A DNA stretch of 64,000 bases from Nakamurella alba. GTDB taxonomy: Bacteria > Actinomycetota > Actinomycetes > Mycobacteriales > Nakamurellaceae. The position numbers and the translations under genes were made by a program. The notes beneath the pieces were generated by a model. It did not search any database and was not told the origin of the DNA. It saw only the letters and a list, made by a program, of their open reading frames with translations. Of this stretch, positions 10,059-17,969 are shown in pieces. The stretch is taken from positions 620,001 through 684,000 of the forward strand of contig NZ_WLYK01000001.1 in assembly GCF_009707545.1 (NCBI RefSeq), written 5' to 3'. How positions within the stretch are numbered: position 1 is the first letter of the stretch; the number at the start of each line of letters is the position of its first letter.

Positions 10059-10640
10059 TCACTCGGCCCGCAGGGTGGCGAGACGGTTCTCCAGCACGGT
10101 CAGGTGCGCGGCGCGGGCGGCGCCGGCCTGCTCCGCGTCCAGCAGGGCCTGCACCTGGTCCGCGCCCAGCCCGGCCAGGCTCTCCTTGAGCGCGCCGATC
10201 CCGTTGCCGTTGCCGTTCGCCGGAGCGACCGGGGCAGTCGGAGCCGGGGCAGTGGGCTTGGTGGCGGTCGGCTTGGTGGCGGTCGGCTTGGTGGCGGTCG
10301 GCGAGGCGGCGGCCGATCCCGCGTCCGCCCGCGCGGCCGGCTCCGCCGCGGCCGGTTCCGCCGCGGCCGGTTCCGCAGGGCCGTCCTCGTCCTCATCCTC
10401 GTCGAAGGTGGCCCAGGCCGGCTTGTCCTCCGGCTTGCCGCCCAGCCCGGCCAGCAACTCGTCGCCGCGGGCGGCCAATCCGGCGATCTGCTGGCGGGCC
10501 TTGAGCGAGAGCCGGAACGCCTGGCCGGCGACGGTGACACCGATCGTCGGTAGTTCGGCGGGCAGGGAACTCAGCCGGTCGAGGGTGGCGCCCACCAGGC
10601 CGGCGGCGACGCGGATCGGGGTGGGCAGGTGCGGGGCCAT
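10059..10640 (-). CDS. Lipid droplet-associated-type protein (xseA-linked family)
   Basis: 193 residues. The conserved N-terminal half (about 1-75: [16 protein letters not shown] ... [34 protein letters not shown]) matches the actinobacterial family annotated as lipid droplet-associated protein, found between xseA and ispH in mycobacteria. The middle is low complexity, Ala/Glu-rich then three ATKPT repeats encoded by 15-bp tandem DNA repeats. The C-terminus (about 155-193) has [20 protein letters not shown]. It is first gene of the xseA-xseB operon, divergent from ispH. Function beyond family membership is unknown. Confidence 0.8.
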   Translation of the reverse strand: MAPHLPTPIRVAAGLVGATLDRLSSLPAELPTIGVTVAGQAFRLSLKARQQIAGLAARGDELLAGLGGKPEDKPAWATFDEDEDEDGPAEPAAAEPAAAEPAARADAGSAAASPTATKPTATKPTATKPTAPAPTAPVAPANGNGNGIGALKESLAGLGADQVQALLDAEQAGAARAAHLTVLENRLATLRAE

Positions 10641-10717
10641 GCCACCAGCGTGCCGCATCCCACGCCGCCGCGGCGCCGTGGGGCGTCGGTGCGGCCCCCG
10701 GTGCGGCCGCGGGTGCC

Positions 10718-10723
10718 TACCAT
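10718..10723 (+). promoter_or_regulatory. -10 box of ispH (leaderless)
   Basis: TACCAT ends 7 nt before GTG 10731, the same spacing seen at several other genes here. This decides the start codon in favour of GTG 10731 over ATG 10722, which would overlap the box. Confidence 0.45.
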
Positions 10724-10730
10724 GGGTGCC

Positions 10731-11714
10731 GTGAGTGCCCTGCCGCTGAACCCGTCCGACCCGCCCCGCCGGGTGCTGCTCGCCCGTCCGCGTGGGTACT
10801 GCGCCGGGGTGGACCGGGCCGTGGTCACGGTGGAGAAGGCACTGGAGACCTACGGCGCCCCGGTCTACGTCCGCAAACAGATCGTGCACAACAAGCATGT
10901 CGTGGCGACGCTGGAGCAGCGCGGGGCAATCTTCGTCGAGGAGACCGACGAGGTGCCCGAGGGCTCGCTCGTGGTGTTCTCCGCGCACGGGGTGTCCCCG
11001 GCGGTGCACGAGGAGGCGGCGAGCCGCAGCCTGCAGGTGATCGACGCGACCTGCCCGCTGGTCACCAAGGTGCACAAGGAAGCGCGCAAGTTCGCCGCCG
11101 AGGGTTACGACATCCTGCTGATCGGCCACCGCGGGCACGAGGAGGTCGAGGGCACCCAGGGCGAGGCGCCCGAGGCCATCCAGCTGGTCAACGATCCGTC
11201 CGAGGTCGACGACGTGCAGGTCAGTGACCCGGAGAAGGTCATCTGGCTGTCCCAGACCACACTCTCGGTGGACGAGACCCTGGAGACGGTGGGGATGCTG
11301 CGCAAGCGGTTCCCGCTGATGGCCTCCCCGCCCAGCGACGACATCTGCTACGCCACGCAGAACCGCCAGGAGGTCGTGAAGCAGATCGCTCCCGACTGCG
11401 ACCTGGTGATCGTGGTCGGCTCGCGGAACTCGTCGAACTCGGTGCGGCTGGTCGAGGTGGCGCTGGACGCCGGCGCCCGGACGTCCTACCTGGTCGACTA
11501 CGCCCACGAGATCGACGAGCAGTGGTTGGATGACGCCCGCACGGTCGGCGTCACCTCCGGCGCATCGGTGCCGGAGGAACTGGTGGACGGCGTGCTCGGC
11601 TGGCTCGCGGAGCGCGGGTTCGGTGACGTCGAGGAGTTCACCGCGGCCACCGAGACGCTGACCTTCTCGCTGCCGAAGGAACTCCGCCGCGACCTGCGTC
11701 CGGCGAAGGCCTGA
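10731..11714 (+). CDS. ispH: 4-hydroxy-3-methylbut-2-enyl diphosphate reductase
   Basis: Last enzyme of the MEP isoprenoid pathway, reducing HMBPP to IPP and DMAPP with a [4Fe-4S] cluster. 327 residues from the chosen GTG. The three cluster cysteines are visible: C24 ([10 protein letters not shown]), C108 (DATCPLV) and C206 ([10 protein letters not shown]). VHNKHVV, the EEVEGTQGE motif and [11 protein letters not shown] are also family hallmarks. It is divergent from the lipid-droplet/xseA operon and converges on the DUF6542 gene, an order shared with mycobacteria. ATG 10722 would add three residues. Confidence 0.96.
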   Translation: MSALPLNPSDPPRRVLLARPRGYCAGVDRAVVTVEKALETYGAPVYVRKQIVHNKHVVATLEQRGAIFVEETDEVPEGSLVVFSAHGVSPAVHEEAASRSLQVIDATCPLVTKVHKEARKFAAEGYDILLIGHRGHEEVEGTQGEAPEAIQLVNDPSEVDDVQVSDPEKVIWLSQTTLSVDETLETVGMLRKRFPLMASPPSDDICYATQNRQEVVKQIAPDCDLVIVVGSRNSSNSVRLVEVALDAGARTSYLVDYAHEIDEQWLDDARTVGVTSGASVPEELVDGVLGWLAERGFGDVEEFTAATETLTFSLPKELRRDLRPAKA

Positions 11715-11758
11715 GCGCACCGGTCTGACTACACCGCCGGCCTGACGGCACCACTGCC

Positions 11759-11783
11759 GGGCCCTGAGTCCACGGACGGGCCC
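11759..11783. terminator. Possible terminator between ispH and DUF6542
   Basis: GGGCCC and GGGCCC can pair around an inner GTC/GAC stem in the 91-bp convergent gap. The stem is interrupted by a bulge, so the call is weak. Confidence 0.35.
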
Positions 11784-11805
11784 CCGAGGTTGCGGTCAGG
11801 CAGGC

Positions 11806-12273
11806 TCAGGCGTGCCGGGCGCTCTGCGCGGCCGCGGGCCGCTGCGACTTCGACTTCAGCGGCTGGGCGAAGAGCCGGATGACGCCGATGATCAGCGCCA
11901 GCACCGTGCCGATCGCCATGGTCGGGAAGGTGTTGACCAGGTGCACCGCGGCCTCGTAGAAGCTGTTGGCGAACAGCACCTTCAGTGCCGGCACCAGCAC
12001 GATGACCAGGACCAGCGGCGGCTGCACCATCGCGGTGAACACCGCGCGCCGGCGGACCAGCAGGGCGGCGAGCACCGCGCCGAGGAAGAACCCGCTGCGC
12101 AACCCCCAGGCCGGTCCCACCGAGATGAACTTGTCGACGACGACGCCGATGATCGTCAGCACCAGGGCCAGGATCGCCGCTCCCCACCAGGGGATACCGG
12201 GGATCGCAGGGATCGCGCCGGCCTCTTCGACCTGGTCGCGGGAGTCCTGGGCAGGGCTCGGGCTCGTTCGCAC
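11806..12273 (-). CDS. DUF6542 membrane protein
   Basis: 155-residue integral membrane protein with four hydrophobic segments (about 29-50, 58-75, 82-102, 121-141) and a basic C-terminus. Position beside ispH and topology match the actinobacterial DUF6542 family (the mycobacterial neighbour of lytB2/ispH). Function unknown. The GTG start is supported by a TACCGT -10 box 6 nt upstream on the same strand. Confidence 0.8.
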   Translation of the reverse strand: MRTSPSPAQDSRDQVEEAGAIPAIPGIPWWGAAILALVLTIIGVVVDKFISVGPAWGLRSGFFLGAVLAALLVRRRAVFTAMVQPPLVLVIVLVPALKVLFANSFYEAAVHLVNTFPTMAIGTVLALIIGVIRLFAQPLKSKSQRPAAAQSARHA

Positions 12274-12279
12274 CGGACA

Positions 12280-12285
12280 ACGGTA
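12280..12285 (-). promoter_or_regulatory. -10 box of the DUF6542 gene (leaderless)
   Basis: TACCGT on the minus strand, 6 nt before GTG 12273. Confidence 0.45.
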
Positions 12286-12333
12286 GCCCCCACCGTGCTC
12301 TGCGCGGGTGAACTCGCCGGTCCACGCCCGTGC

Positions 12334-13365
12334 TCACCGCTCCCGGACGGCCCGCAGGCCGGTCGCGATCGGGGTGGGCGGGGTGATGCGCTCGCCGCGG
12401 ACCCCCAGTTCGCCGAACCGGCGGGTGGTCACCAGCACCCGGCTCTCCAGTGATCCGACGGCGGCGTTGTAACCCTCGACGGCCCGCTCCAGCCCGGTGC
12501 CGAGCCGGGAGATGTGGGTCAGGACCACGTCGAGCCGGTCGTGCAGCTCGCGGCCGAGCTCGAGGATCTCCTCGGCGGAGGTGGACAGCCGCTCCTGCCG
12601 CCAGCCGAACTCGATGGTGCGCAGCAGGACGATCAGCGTGGTCGGGGTGGCGAGGACCACCCGGCGGGCGGCGGCGTGCTCCCAGAGCCCCGGGTCGGCG
12701 GACAATGCGGCGTCGAGCAGCGCCTCACCCGGCACGAACAGCACGACGAACTCCGGGGACGGGCGGAAGTGGCGCCAGTAGGCCTTGTCGGCCAGCGCGT
12801 CGACGTGACCGCGCAGCGCACGGGCATGGGCGGCCCGAAGCCGCCCGGACTCCTGCGGGTCGCCGGCCTCGCGGGCGGCGAGCCAGGCGTCCAGCGGCAC
12901 CTTCGCGTCCACCGGCACACAGCGGTCGCCGGGCAACCGGACGAGCAGGTCCGGACGGGCCCCGGGCACGCTGACCTGGGCCTCGAAGTCGCAGTGCTCG
13001 GCCATCCCGGCCAGCTCCACCACCCGACGCAGCTGCAGCTCGCCCCAGCGCCCGCGGACGGTGGGGGAGCGCAGCGCACCAGCCAGCGACCGGGTCTCCG
13101 CGCCCAGCTCGGCGGACGTGCGGCCGAGCTGCTGCAGCTGTGCGCTGATGCCGGCGTAGGCGCCGACCCGGTCGCGCTCCACCTCGGCCAGCCGCTGCTC
13201 GACCCGCCGCATGGTGTCGGCGGCCGGTGCGACCAGTGCCGCGAGCTCGGCGCCGGAGGCCGGGACCGGGCCGTCGGGACGCCGGCTCCACCTGCCGAGC
13301 AGCAGCCCGAGGACGAGGCCGGCGGCCAGCAGTGCGGCGCCGAGCAGGAGCGGTCCGGTGGTCAT
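12334..13365 (-). CDS. rmuC: RmuC-family DNA recombination protein
   Basis: 343 residues from ATG 13365. One N-terminal transmembrane helix (about 4-24), then a helical coiled-coil region (about 40-100) and the RmuC nuclease-like core with SPTVRGRWGELQLRRVVELAGM, PDLLVRLPGDRCVPVDAKVPLDA, EFVVLFVPGEALLDAAL and ATPTTLIVLLRTI. RmuC limits recombination at inverted repeats in E. coli; its biochemistry is poorly defined. The ATG is preferred to the upstream GTG frame because it places the membrane helix at the N-terminus. It lies 60 bp upstream of, and in the same direction as, the DUF6542 gene. Confidence 0.9.
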   Translation of the reverse strand: MTTGPLLLGAALLAAGLVLGLLLGRWSRRPDGPVPASGAELAALVAPAADTMRRVEQRLAEVERDRVGAYAGISAQLQQLGRTSAELGAETRSLAGALRSPTVRGRWGELQLRRVVELAGMAEHCDFEAQVSVPGARPDLLVRLPGDRCVPVDAKVPLDAWLAAREAGDPQESGRLRAAHARALRGHVDALADKAYWRHFRPSPEFVVLFVPGEALLDAALSADPGLWEHAAARRVVLATPTTLIVLLRTIEFGWRQERLSTSAEEILELGRELHDRLDVVLTHISRLGTGLERAVEGYNAAVGSLESRVLVTTRRFGELGVRGERITPPTPIATGLRAVRER

Positions 13366-13583
13366 GTGCGGCAGTGTGCCGACGCCCACCGACAGTCACT
13401 CTGCGCCGGCCCCGTCCCCGGACCCGACCGCACCTTTCCGGCAGCCCCGGTGCGGGCCGTACGGTCCGGGGCGGACATGTGGCGAGGCCCACGTCCCGGC
13501 CGGGGACCGGTCACGCCCGCACGGCCGTCCCAGCATGTGGACGCCTGTCCCGGACGATGGACTGGATCGGCCGGTCGAGGCTG

Positions 13584-13589
13584 TAGCAT
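13584..13589 (+). promoter_or_regulatory. -10 box of the sulfur operon leader
   Basis: TAGCAT 7 nt before the ATG of the leader peptide, giving a leaderless transcript. No good -35 hexamer was found. The rest of the 13366-13583 gap holds nothing I can name. Confidence 0.5.
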
Positions 13590-13596
13590 CGTCCGC

Positions 13597-13683
13597 ATGT
13601 CCGTTCACCCGGTGCTCTTGGTGTGCCGCCGCGAGGTCGACCTCGTGCGCGTCGCCAGCGCCGTGTGTCCGGCCGATCGCTGA
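13597..13683 (+). CDS. Cysteine-containing leader peptide of the sulfur operon
   Basis: A 28-codon reading frame upstream of the sulfite reductase gene. The core REVDLVRVASAVC matches the short actinobacterial putative leader peptides (consensus HVDLxRVASAxC) found before sulfur-assimilation operons; C10 and C24 are its cysteines. The ATG follows a -10 box by 7 nt and the stop is followed by a hairpin one base later, so it is placed to sense cysteine charging through ribosome stalling. Cysteine-responsive attenuation by leaderless short frames is known in mycobacteria; application here is inference. Confidence 0.72.
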   Translation: MSVHPVLLVCRREVDLVRVASAVCPADR

Positions 13684-13684
13684 A

Positions 13685-13707
13685 CCCCGCCGTTCCATCG
13701 AGCGGGG
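13685..13707 (+). promoter_or_regulatory. Attenuator-like hairpin after leader peptide
   Basis: CCCCGC pairs with GCGGGG across an 11-nt loop, beginning one base after the leader stop codon and 92 nt before the sulfite reductase start. A ribosome stalled at C24 would cover its 5' side. Confidence 0.45.
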
Positions 13708-13798
13708 CCGCCCAGCGTCGGCGACCCGGACGTGCCCGCCGCACCTCTTCGTCCTGCCTGCGTGACCGCTGCCCAGCTCCCGCCTGCAAGGACCCGCC

Positions 13799-15577
13799 GT
13801 GCCTCCTGTGCCTCCCGCCGCTGCCGCCGATGCGGCCGCCACCGATCGCGCCGTCGCGACCGACCGTGCCGCCCCGACCGACCGCGCCGCGAAGCCGGCG
13901 CGTGCCGAGCGCCCGGCACCGCGCCGCCGGCCGGACGCGGGCCGTGGCCAGGGCCAGTGGGCGATGGGCCACCGGGAGCCGCTCAACCCCAACGAGCGGA
14001 TGAAGAAGGACGACGACGGCCTGCACTGCCGGGCCCGGATCGAGAACATCTACCGCTACACCGGCTTCGACGGCATCGACCCGGGTGACCTGCGCGGCCG
14101 CTTCCGCTGGTGGGGTCTGTACACGCAGCGGGCCCCGGGCATCGACGGCGGCCGAACCGCCGTGCTCGAGCCGGAGGAGCTCGAGGACAAGTTCTTCATG
14201 CTGCGGGTCCGGATGGACGGCGGGCAGCTGACCCCCGCCTCGCTGCGCACCGTCGGCCAGATCTCCACCCGTTACGCCCGGGACACCGCCGACCTCACCG
14301 ACCGGCAGAACGTGCAGTACCACTGGATCCGGATCGAGGACGTCCCGGACATCTGGCAGCAGCTGGAGTCCGTCGGCCTGTCCACCGCCGAGGCCTGCGG
14401 CGACGTGCCGCGGGTGGTGCTCGGCTCGCCGCTCGCGGGCATCGCCGCGGACGAGATCATCGACGGCACCCCGGCGATGGAGGAGATCCTGCGCCGGCAC
14501 ATCGGCAGCGAGGAGTTCTCCAACCTGCCGCGCAAGTTCAAGACCTCGATCTCCGGCTCGCCGCGGCAGGACGTCGCGCACGAGATCGCCGACATCGCCT
14601 TCATCGGGGTGGTGCACCCCGAGCTCGGCGCCGGGTTCGACGTGTGGGTCGGCGGCGGCCTGTCCACGAACCCGATGCTGGCCCAGCGGCTCGGCATCTT
14701 CGCCACTCTGGACGAGATCCCGGAGATCTGGGCCGGTGTCGTCTCCATCTTCCGCGACTACGGCTACCGCCGGCTGCGCAACCGCGCCCGGCTGAAGTTC
14801 CTGGTCGCCGACTGGGGCATCGAGAAGTTCCGCGAGGTCCTCGAGACCCAGTACCTGAAGCGGACTCTCACCGACGGCGACGCGCCCCCGGTCTGGGAGG
14901 GCGCGCGCGACCACGTGGGCGTGCACCTCCAGCAGGACGGCAACTTCTACGTCGGCATCAACCCGACGGTGGGCCGGGTCTCCGGGACGATCCTCACGCA
15001 GATCGCCGATCTGGCCGAGGCACACGGCTCCGGCCGTATCCGCACCACCACCGACCAGGGCCTGGTCATCCTGGACGTCGCGCCGGAGCAGGTCGACTCC
15101 CTGGTGGCCGGCCTGGCCGCCATCGGGTTGAGCGTCACCCCGTCGACCTTCCGGCGGAACATGATGGCCTGCACCGGACTCGAGTTCTGCAAGCTGGCGA
15201 TCGTCGAGACCAAGGCCCGGGGCATCGCGCTGGTGGACGAGTTGGAGCGGCGGATCGGCGACCTCGACGTGCCGCTGACCATCAACATCAACGGCTGCCC
15301 CAACGCCTGCGCGCGCACCCAGATCGCCGACATCGGCCTCAAGGGCATGATCGTCACCGACGACAACGGCGACCAGGTCGAAGGTTTCCAGGTGCACCTG
15401 GGTGGCGGGCTCGGCCTGGACGCCGGCTTCGGCCGGAAGGTCCGCGGCCACAAGGTGACCGGCGACCAGCTCGCCGACTTCGTCGAGCGCGTGGTCCGCA
15501 CCTACCAGAAGGAGCGCGAGCCCGGTGAGCGCTTCGCCCGCTGGGTGAACCGCGCCGACGAGGAGGCGCTGCGATGA
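13799..15577 (+). CDS. sir: Ferredoxin-type assimilatory sulfite reductase
   Basis: 592-residue siroheme and [4Fe-4S] enzyme reducing sulfite to sulfide (six electrons). Two nitrite/sulfite reductase half-domain repeats are visible; the cluster/siroheme ligands are C458 and C464 (ACTGLEFC) and C500 and C504 (GCPNAC). The siroheme-side motif RTTTDQGLVI is present. An Ala/Pro-rich N-terminal stretch of about 55 residues precedes the conserved NPNERMKKDDDGL. GTG 13799 is supported by AAGGA 6 nt upstream. It is the first enzyme gene of the sulfur operon; nitrite reductase is the main alternative but the cys context makes sulfite the likely substrate. Confidence 0.92.
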   Translation: MPPVPPAAAADAAATDRAVATDRAAPTDRAAKPARAERPAPRRRPDAGRGQGQWAMGHREPLNPNERMKKDDDGLHCRARIENIYRYTGFDGIDPGDLRGRFRWWGLYTQRAPGIDGGRTAVLEPEELEDKFFMLRVRMDGGQLTPASLRTVGQISTRYARDTADLTDRQNVQYHWIRIEDVPDIWQQLESVGLSTAEACGDVPRVVLGSPLAGIAADEIIDGTPAMEEILRRHIGSEEFSNLPRKFKTSISGSPRQDVAHEIADIAFIGVVHPELGAGFDVWVGGGLSTNPMLAQRLGIFATLDEIPEIWAGVVSIFRDYGYRRLRNRARLKFLVADWGIEKFREVLETQYLKRTLTDGDAPPVWEGARDHVGVHLQQDGNFYVGINPTVGRVSGTILTQIADLAEAHGSGRIRTTTDQGLVILDVAPEQVDSLVAGLAAIGLSVTPSTFRRNMMACTGLEFCKLAIVETKARGIALVDELERRIGDLDVPLTININGCPNACARTQIADIGLKGMIVTDDNGDQVEGFQVHLGGGLGLDAGFGRKVRGHKVTGDQLADFVERVVRTYQKEREPGERFARWVNRADEEALR

Positions 15578-15768
15578 GCGAGAACCGTGCCCCCGCCCAG
15601 TACTGCCCCTACTGCGGCGAGACCAGCCTGTTCCCGCACGAGGCCTCGCACGGCGCGTGGTCCTGCCGGGACTGCCGCCGGGTCTTCGCGGTGAAGTTCC
15701 TCGGCCTGGCCGGGTCACCGGACCTGGCGCCCGCCGTCACACCCGAGCCGCAGGGGGTGGTCTCGTGA
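15574..15768 (+). CDS. Small zinc-ribbon protein of the sulfur operon
   Basis: 64 residues with two CxxC pairs, YCPYCGE and CRDCRR, forming a likely zinc ribbon at about 11-36. It overlaps sir and cysH by 4 nt on both sides (ATGA and GTGA). A small protein at this exact place is usual in actinomycete sir-cysH operons, as in Streptomyces coelicolor. Its role is unproven; it may assist electron transfer or metal handling for sulfite reductase. Confidence 0.88.
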   Translation: MSENRAPAQYCPYCGETSLFPHEASHGAWSCRDCRRVFAVKFLGLAGSPDLAPAVTPEPQGVVS

Positions 15769-16469
15769 TCAGCACCCTGCGCAGCCCCGAGCAGCTGCGG
15801 TCGGTGGCCGAGGAGGCCGCGGTCCGGCTCGCCGACGCCCCGGCCGAGGAGATCCTGCGCTGGGCCGCCGAGGAGTTCGGCGACGGCCTCGCGGTCTCCG
15901 CGTCCATGCAGGACACGGTGCTCGCGCACCTGGCCGCCCGGGTGAAGCCCGGCATCGACGTGCTGTTCCTGGACACCGGGTACCACTTCATCGAGACCAT
16001 CGGCACCGCCGACGCGGTCGAGGCCGTGTACCCGGTGACCCTGCGCCGGCTGCTGCCGCTGCAGACTGTCGCCGAGCAGGACGCGACCGAGGGCAAGGAC
16101 CTGTTCGCCACGGATCCGGACCGCTGCTGCGCGCTGCGCAAGGTCGCCCCGCTGCAGCAGGCGATGGAGCGGTACGAGGCGTGGGCGACCGGGCTGCGCC
16201 GGTCGGAGTCGCCGTCCCGCGCCGACACCCCGGTGGTGGCCTTCGACGCCAAGCGTGGCCGGGTCAAGATCGCGCCGCTCGCGGCCTGGACCGACGAGCA
16301 GGTCGACGCCTACATCGCCGAGTACGGGGTGCTGGTCAACCCGCTGCTCGGGCCGGAGTACCCGTCGATCGGCTGCGAGCCGTGCACCCGCCGGGTGCAG
16401 GCCGGGGAGGACGCCAGGGCCGGACGCTGGTCCGGACTGGCCAAGACGGAATGTGGGCTGCACACGTGA
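15765..16469 (+). CDS. cysH: Assimilatory adenylyl-sulfate (APS) reductase
   Basis: 234 residues. Reduces APS to sulfite and AMP with thioredoxin. The paired cysteines C121-C122 (RCCALRK) and C204/C207 (CEPC) that bind a [4Fe-4S] cluster mark it as APS- rather than PAPS-type; the catalytic cysteine lies near the C-terminus in ECGLHT. The nucleotide-binding motif SASMQD and DTGYHF are also present. It starts with GTG inside the stop of the zinc-ribbon gene and its own stop overlaps cysC, so the operon is translationally chained. Confidence 0.95.
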   Translation: MISTLRSPEQLRSVAEEAAVRLADAPAEEILRWAAEEFGDGLAVSASMQDTVLAHLAARVKPGIDVLFLDTGYHFIETIGTADAVEAVYPVTLRRLLPLQTVAEQDATEGKDLFATDPDRCCALRKVAPLQQAMERYEAWATGLRRSESPSRADTPVVAFDAKRGRVKIAPLAAWTDEQVDAYIAEYGVLVNPLLGPEYPSIGCEPCTRRVQAGEDARAGRWSGLAKTECGLHT

Positions 16470-17032
16470 GCACACCCACCCTGCCGGGGCGGACCACCCG
16501 CACCGGCACCACGCTCTGGCTCACCGGCCTGCCCAGCGCCGGGAAGACCACCCTGGCCCTGGCCGTCGCGGAGCGGCTGCGCGCCGCCGGCGCGGAGGTC
16601 GAGGTGCTGGACGGCGACGAGGTGCGCACGCACCTGTCCGCCGGGCTCGGGTTCTCCCGCGAGGACCGCGACACCCACGTCACCCGTATCGGTTTCGTCG
16701 CCGAGCTGCTGGCCCGGCACGGCGTCGTGGTGCTGGTGCCGGTGATCGCGCCCTACGAGAGCACCCGGCAGGCCGTGCGCGCGCACCACCACAGCCACGG
16801 CACCGGGCACCTGCAGGTGCACCTGTCGACGCCGGTGGAGGTCTGCGCCGACCGCGACGTGAAGGGCCTGTACGCCAAGGCCTATCGCGGCGAGATCAGC
16901 TCGATGACCGGCGTCGACGACCCCTACGAGATCCCGGTGGATCCGGATCTGCGGCTGGACACCTCGACCACCGACCTGGACGCCTCCGTGCAGGCACTGC
17001 TGGACCTGTTGTCCGCGAAGGGAATCCTGTGA
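16466..17032 (+). CDS. cysC: Adenylyl-sulfate kinase
   Basis: 188-residue P-loop kinase making PAPS from APS and ATP. Walker A is GLPSAGKTT (about 20-28), followed by LDGDEVRTHLSAGLGFSRED and the VIAPYEST segment at the position of the family's APS-binding loop; KGLYAKAY is also conserved. The GTG start overlaps the cysH stop and the stop overlaps the cysD start, 4 nt each. Because CysH here looks APS-specific, PAPS made by CysC probably serves sulfotransferases rather than reduction. Confidence 0.94.
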   Translation: MSTPTLPGRTTRTGTTLWLTGLPSAGKTTLALAVAERLRAAGAEVEVLDGDEVRTHLSAGLGFSREDRDTHVTRIGFVAELLARHGVVVLVPVIAPYESTRQAVRAHHHSHGTGHLQVHLSTPVEVCADRDVKGLYAKAYRGEISSMTGVDDPYEIPVDPDLRLDTSTTDLDASVQALLDLLSAKGIL

Positions 17033-17967
17033 CCACCACGCTCAACGCGCCTGCCACCGGGACGGGACAGGTGCCGCGCACCGGCCACCTTCGGGCGCTG
17101 GAGTCCGAGTCGATCCACATCCTGCGTGAGGTGGCCGGCCAGTTCGAGAAGCCGGTCATCCTGTTCTCCGGAGGCAAGGACTCGGTCCTGGTGCTGCACC
17201 TGGCGCGCAAGGCGTTCCACCCCGCACCGCTGCCGTTCACCCTGCTGCACGTGGACACCGGGCACAACTTCCCCGAGGTGCTGGCGTACCGCGACAAGGT
17301 GGTGGCCGAGGGCGGTTTCCGGCTCACCGTGGCCAAGGTGCAGGACTGGATCGACGACGGCCGGCTGGCCGAGCGGCCGGACGGCACCCGTAACCCGCTG
17401 CAGACCGTGCCGCTGGTCGACACCATCGTCGCCGAGCAGTACGACGCGGTGATCGGCGGCGCCCGCCGTGACGAGGAGAAGGCCCGCGCCAAGGAGCGGA
17501 TCTTCTCGCTGCGCGACGCCTTCGGCGGGTGGGACCCGCGCCGGCAGCGGCCGGAGCTGTGGGGGCTGTACAACGGCCGGCACGCGCCGGGGGAGCACGT
17601 CCGGGTCTTCCCGCTGTCGAACTGGACCGAGCTGGACGTCTGGAACTACATCGAGGCCGAGGGCATCGAGCTGCCGGACATCTACTACGCCCACCAGCGG
17701 GAGGTGTTCCGCCGGAACGGGATGTGGCTGACCGCCGGCGAGTGGGGCGGCCCCCGGGAGAACGAGACGCCTGAGCTGCGCTGGATGCGCTACCGCACGG
17801 TGGGCGACATGTCCTGCACCGGTGCGGTCGACTCGCAGGCCGCCACCGTGGCCGAGGTGATCACCGAGATCATCGGCACCCGGATCACCGAGCGCGGTGC
17901 GACCCGGGCGGACGACAAGCTCTCCGAGGCGTCCATGGAGGACCGCAAGCGCGAGGGGTACTTCTAG
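17029..17967 (+). CDS. cysD: Sulfate adenylyltransferase subunit 2
   Basis: 312 residues; catalytic subunit of ATP sulfurylase, forming APS from sulfate and ATP with CysN. The PP-loop SGGKDS (about 47-52) and the LHVDTGHNFPEVLAYRD, GGARRDEEKARAKER and PLSNWTELDVWNYIE motifs are diagnostic. The C-terminus ends MEDRKREGYF, the normal family end. Coupled to cysC by a GTGA overlap and followed by cysN after 2 nt. Confidence 0.97.
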   Translation: MTTTLNAPATGTGQVPRTGHLRALESESIHILREVAGQFEKPVILFSGGKDSVLVLHLARKAFHPAPLPFTLLHVDTGHNFPEVLAYRDKVVAEGGFRLTVAKVQDWIDDGRLAERPDGTRNPLQTVPLVDTIVAEQYDAVIGGARRDEEKARAKERIFSLRDAFGGWDPRRQRPELWGLYNGRHAPGEHVRVFPLSNWTELDVWNYIEAEGIELPDIYYAHQREVFRRNGMWLTAGEWGGPRENETPELRWMRYRTVGDMSCTGAVDSQAATVAEVITEIIGTRITERGATRADDKLSEASMEDRKREGYF

Positions 17968-17969
17968 AG

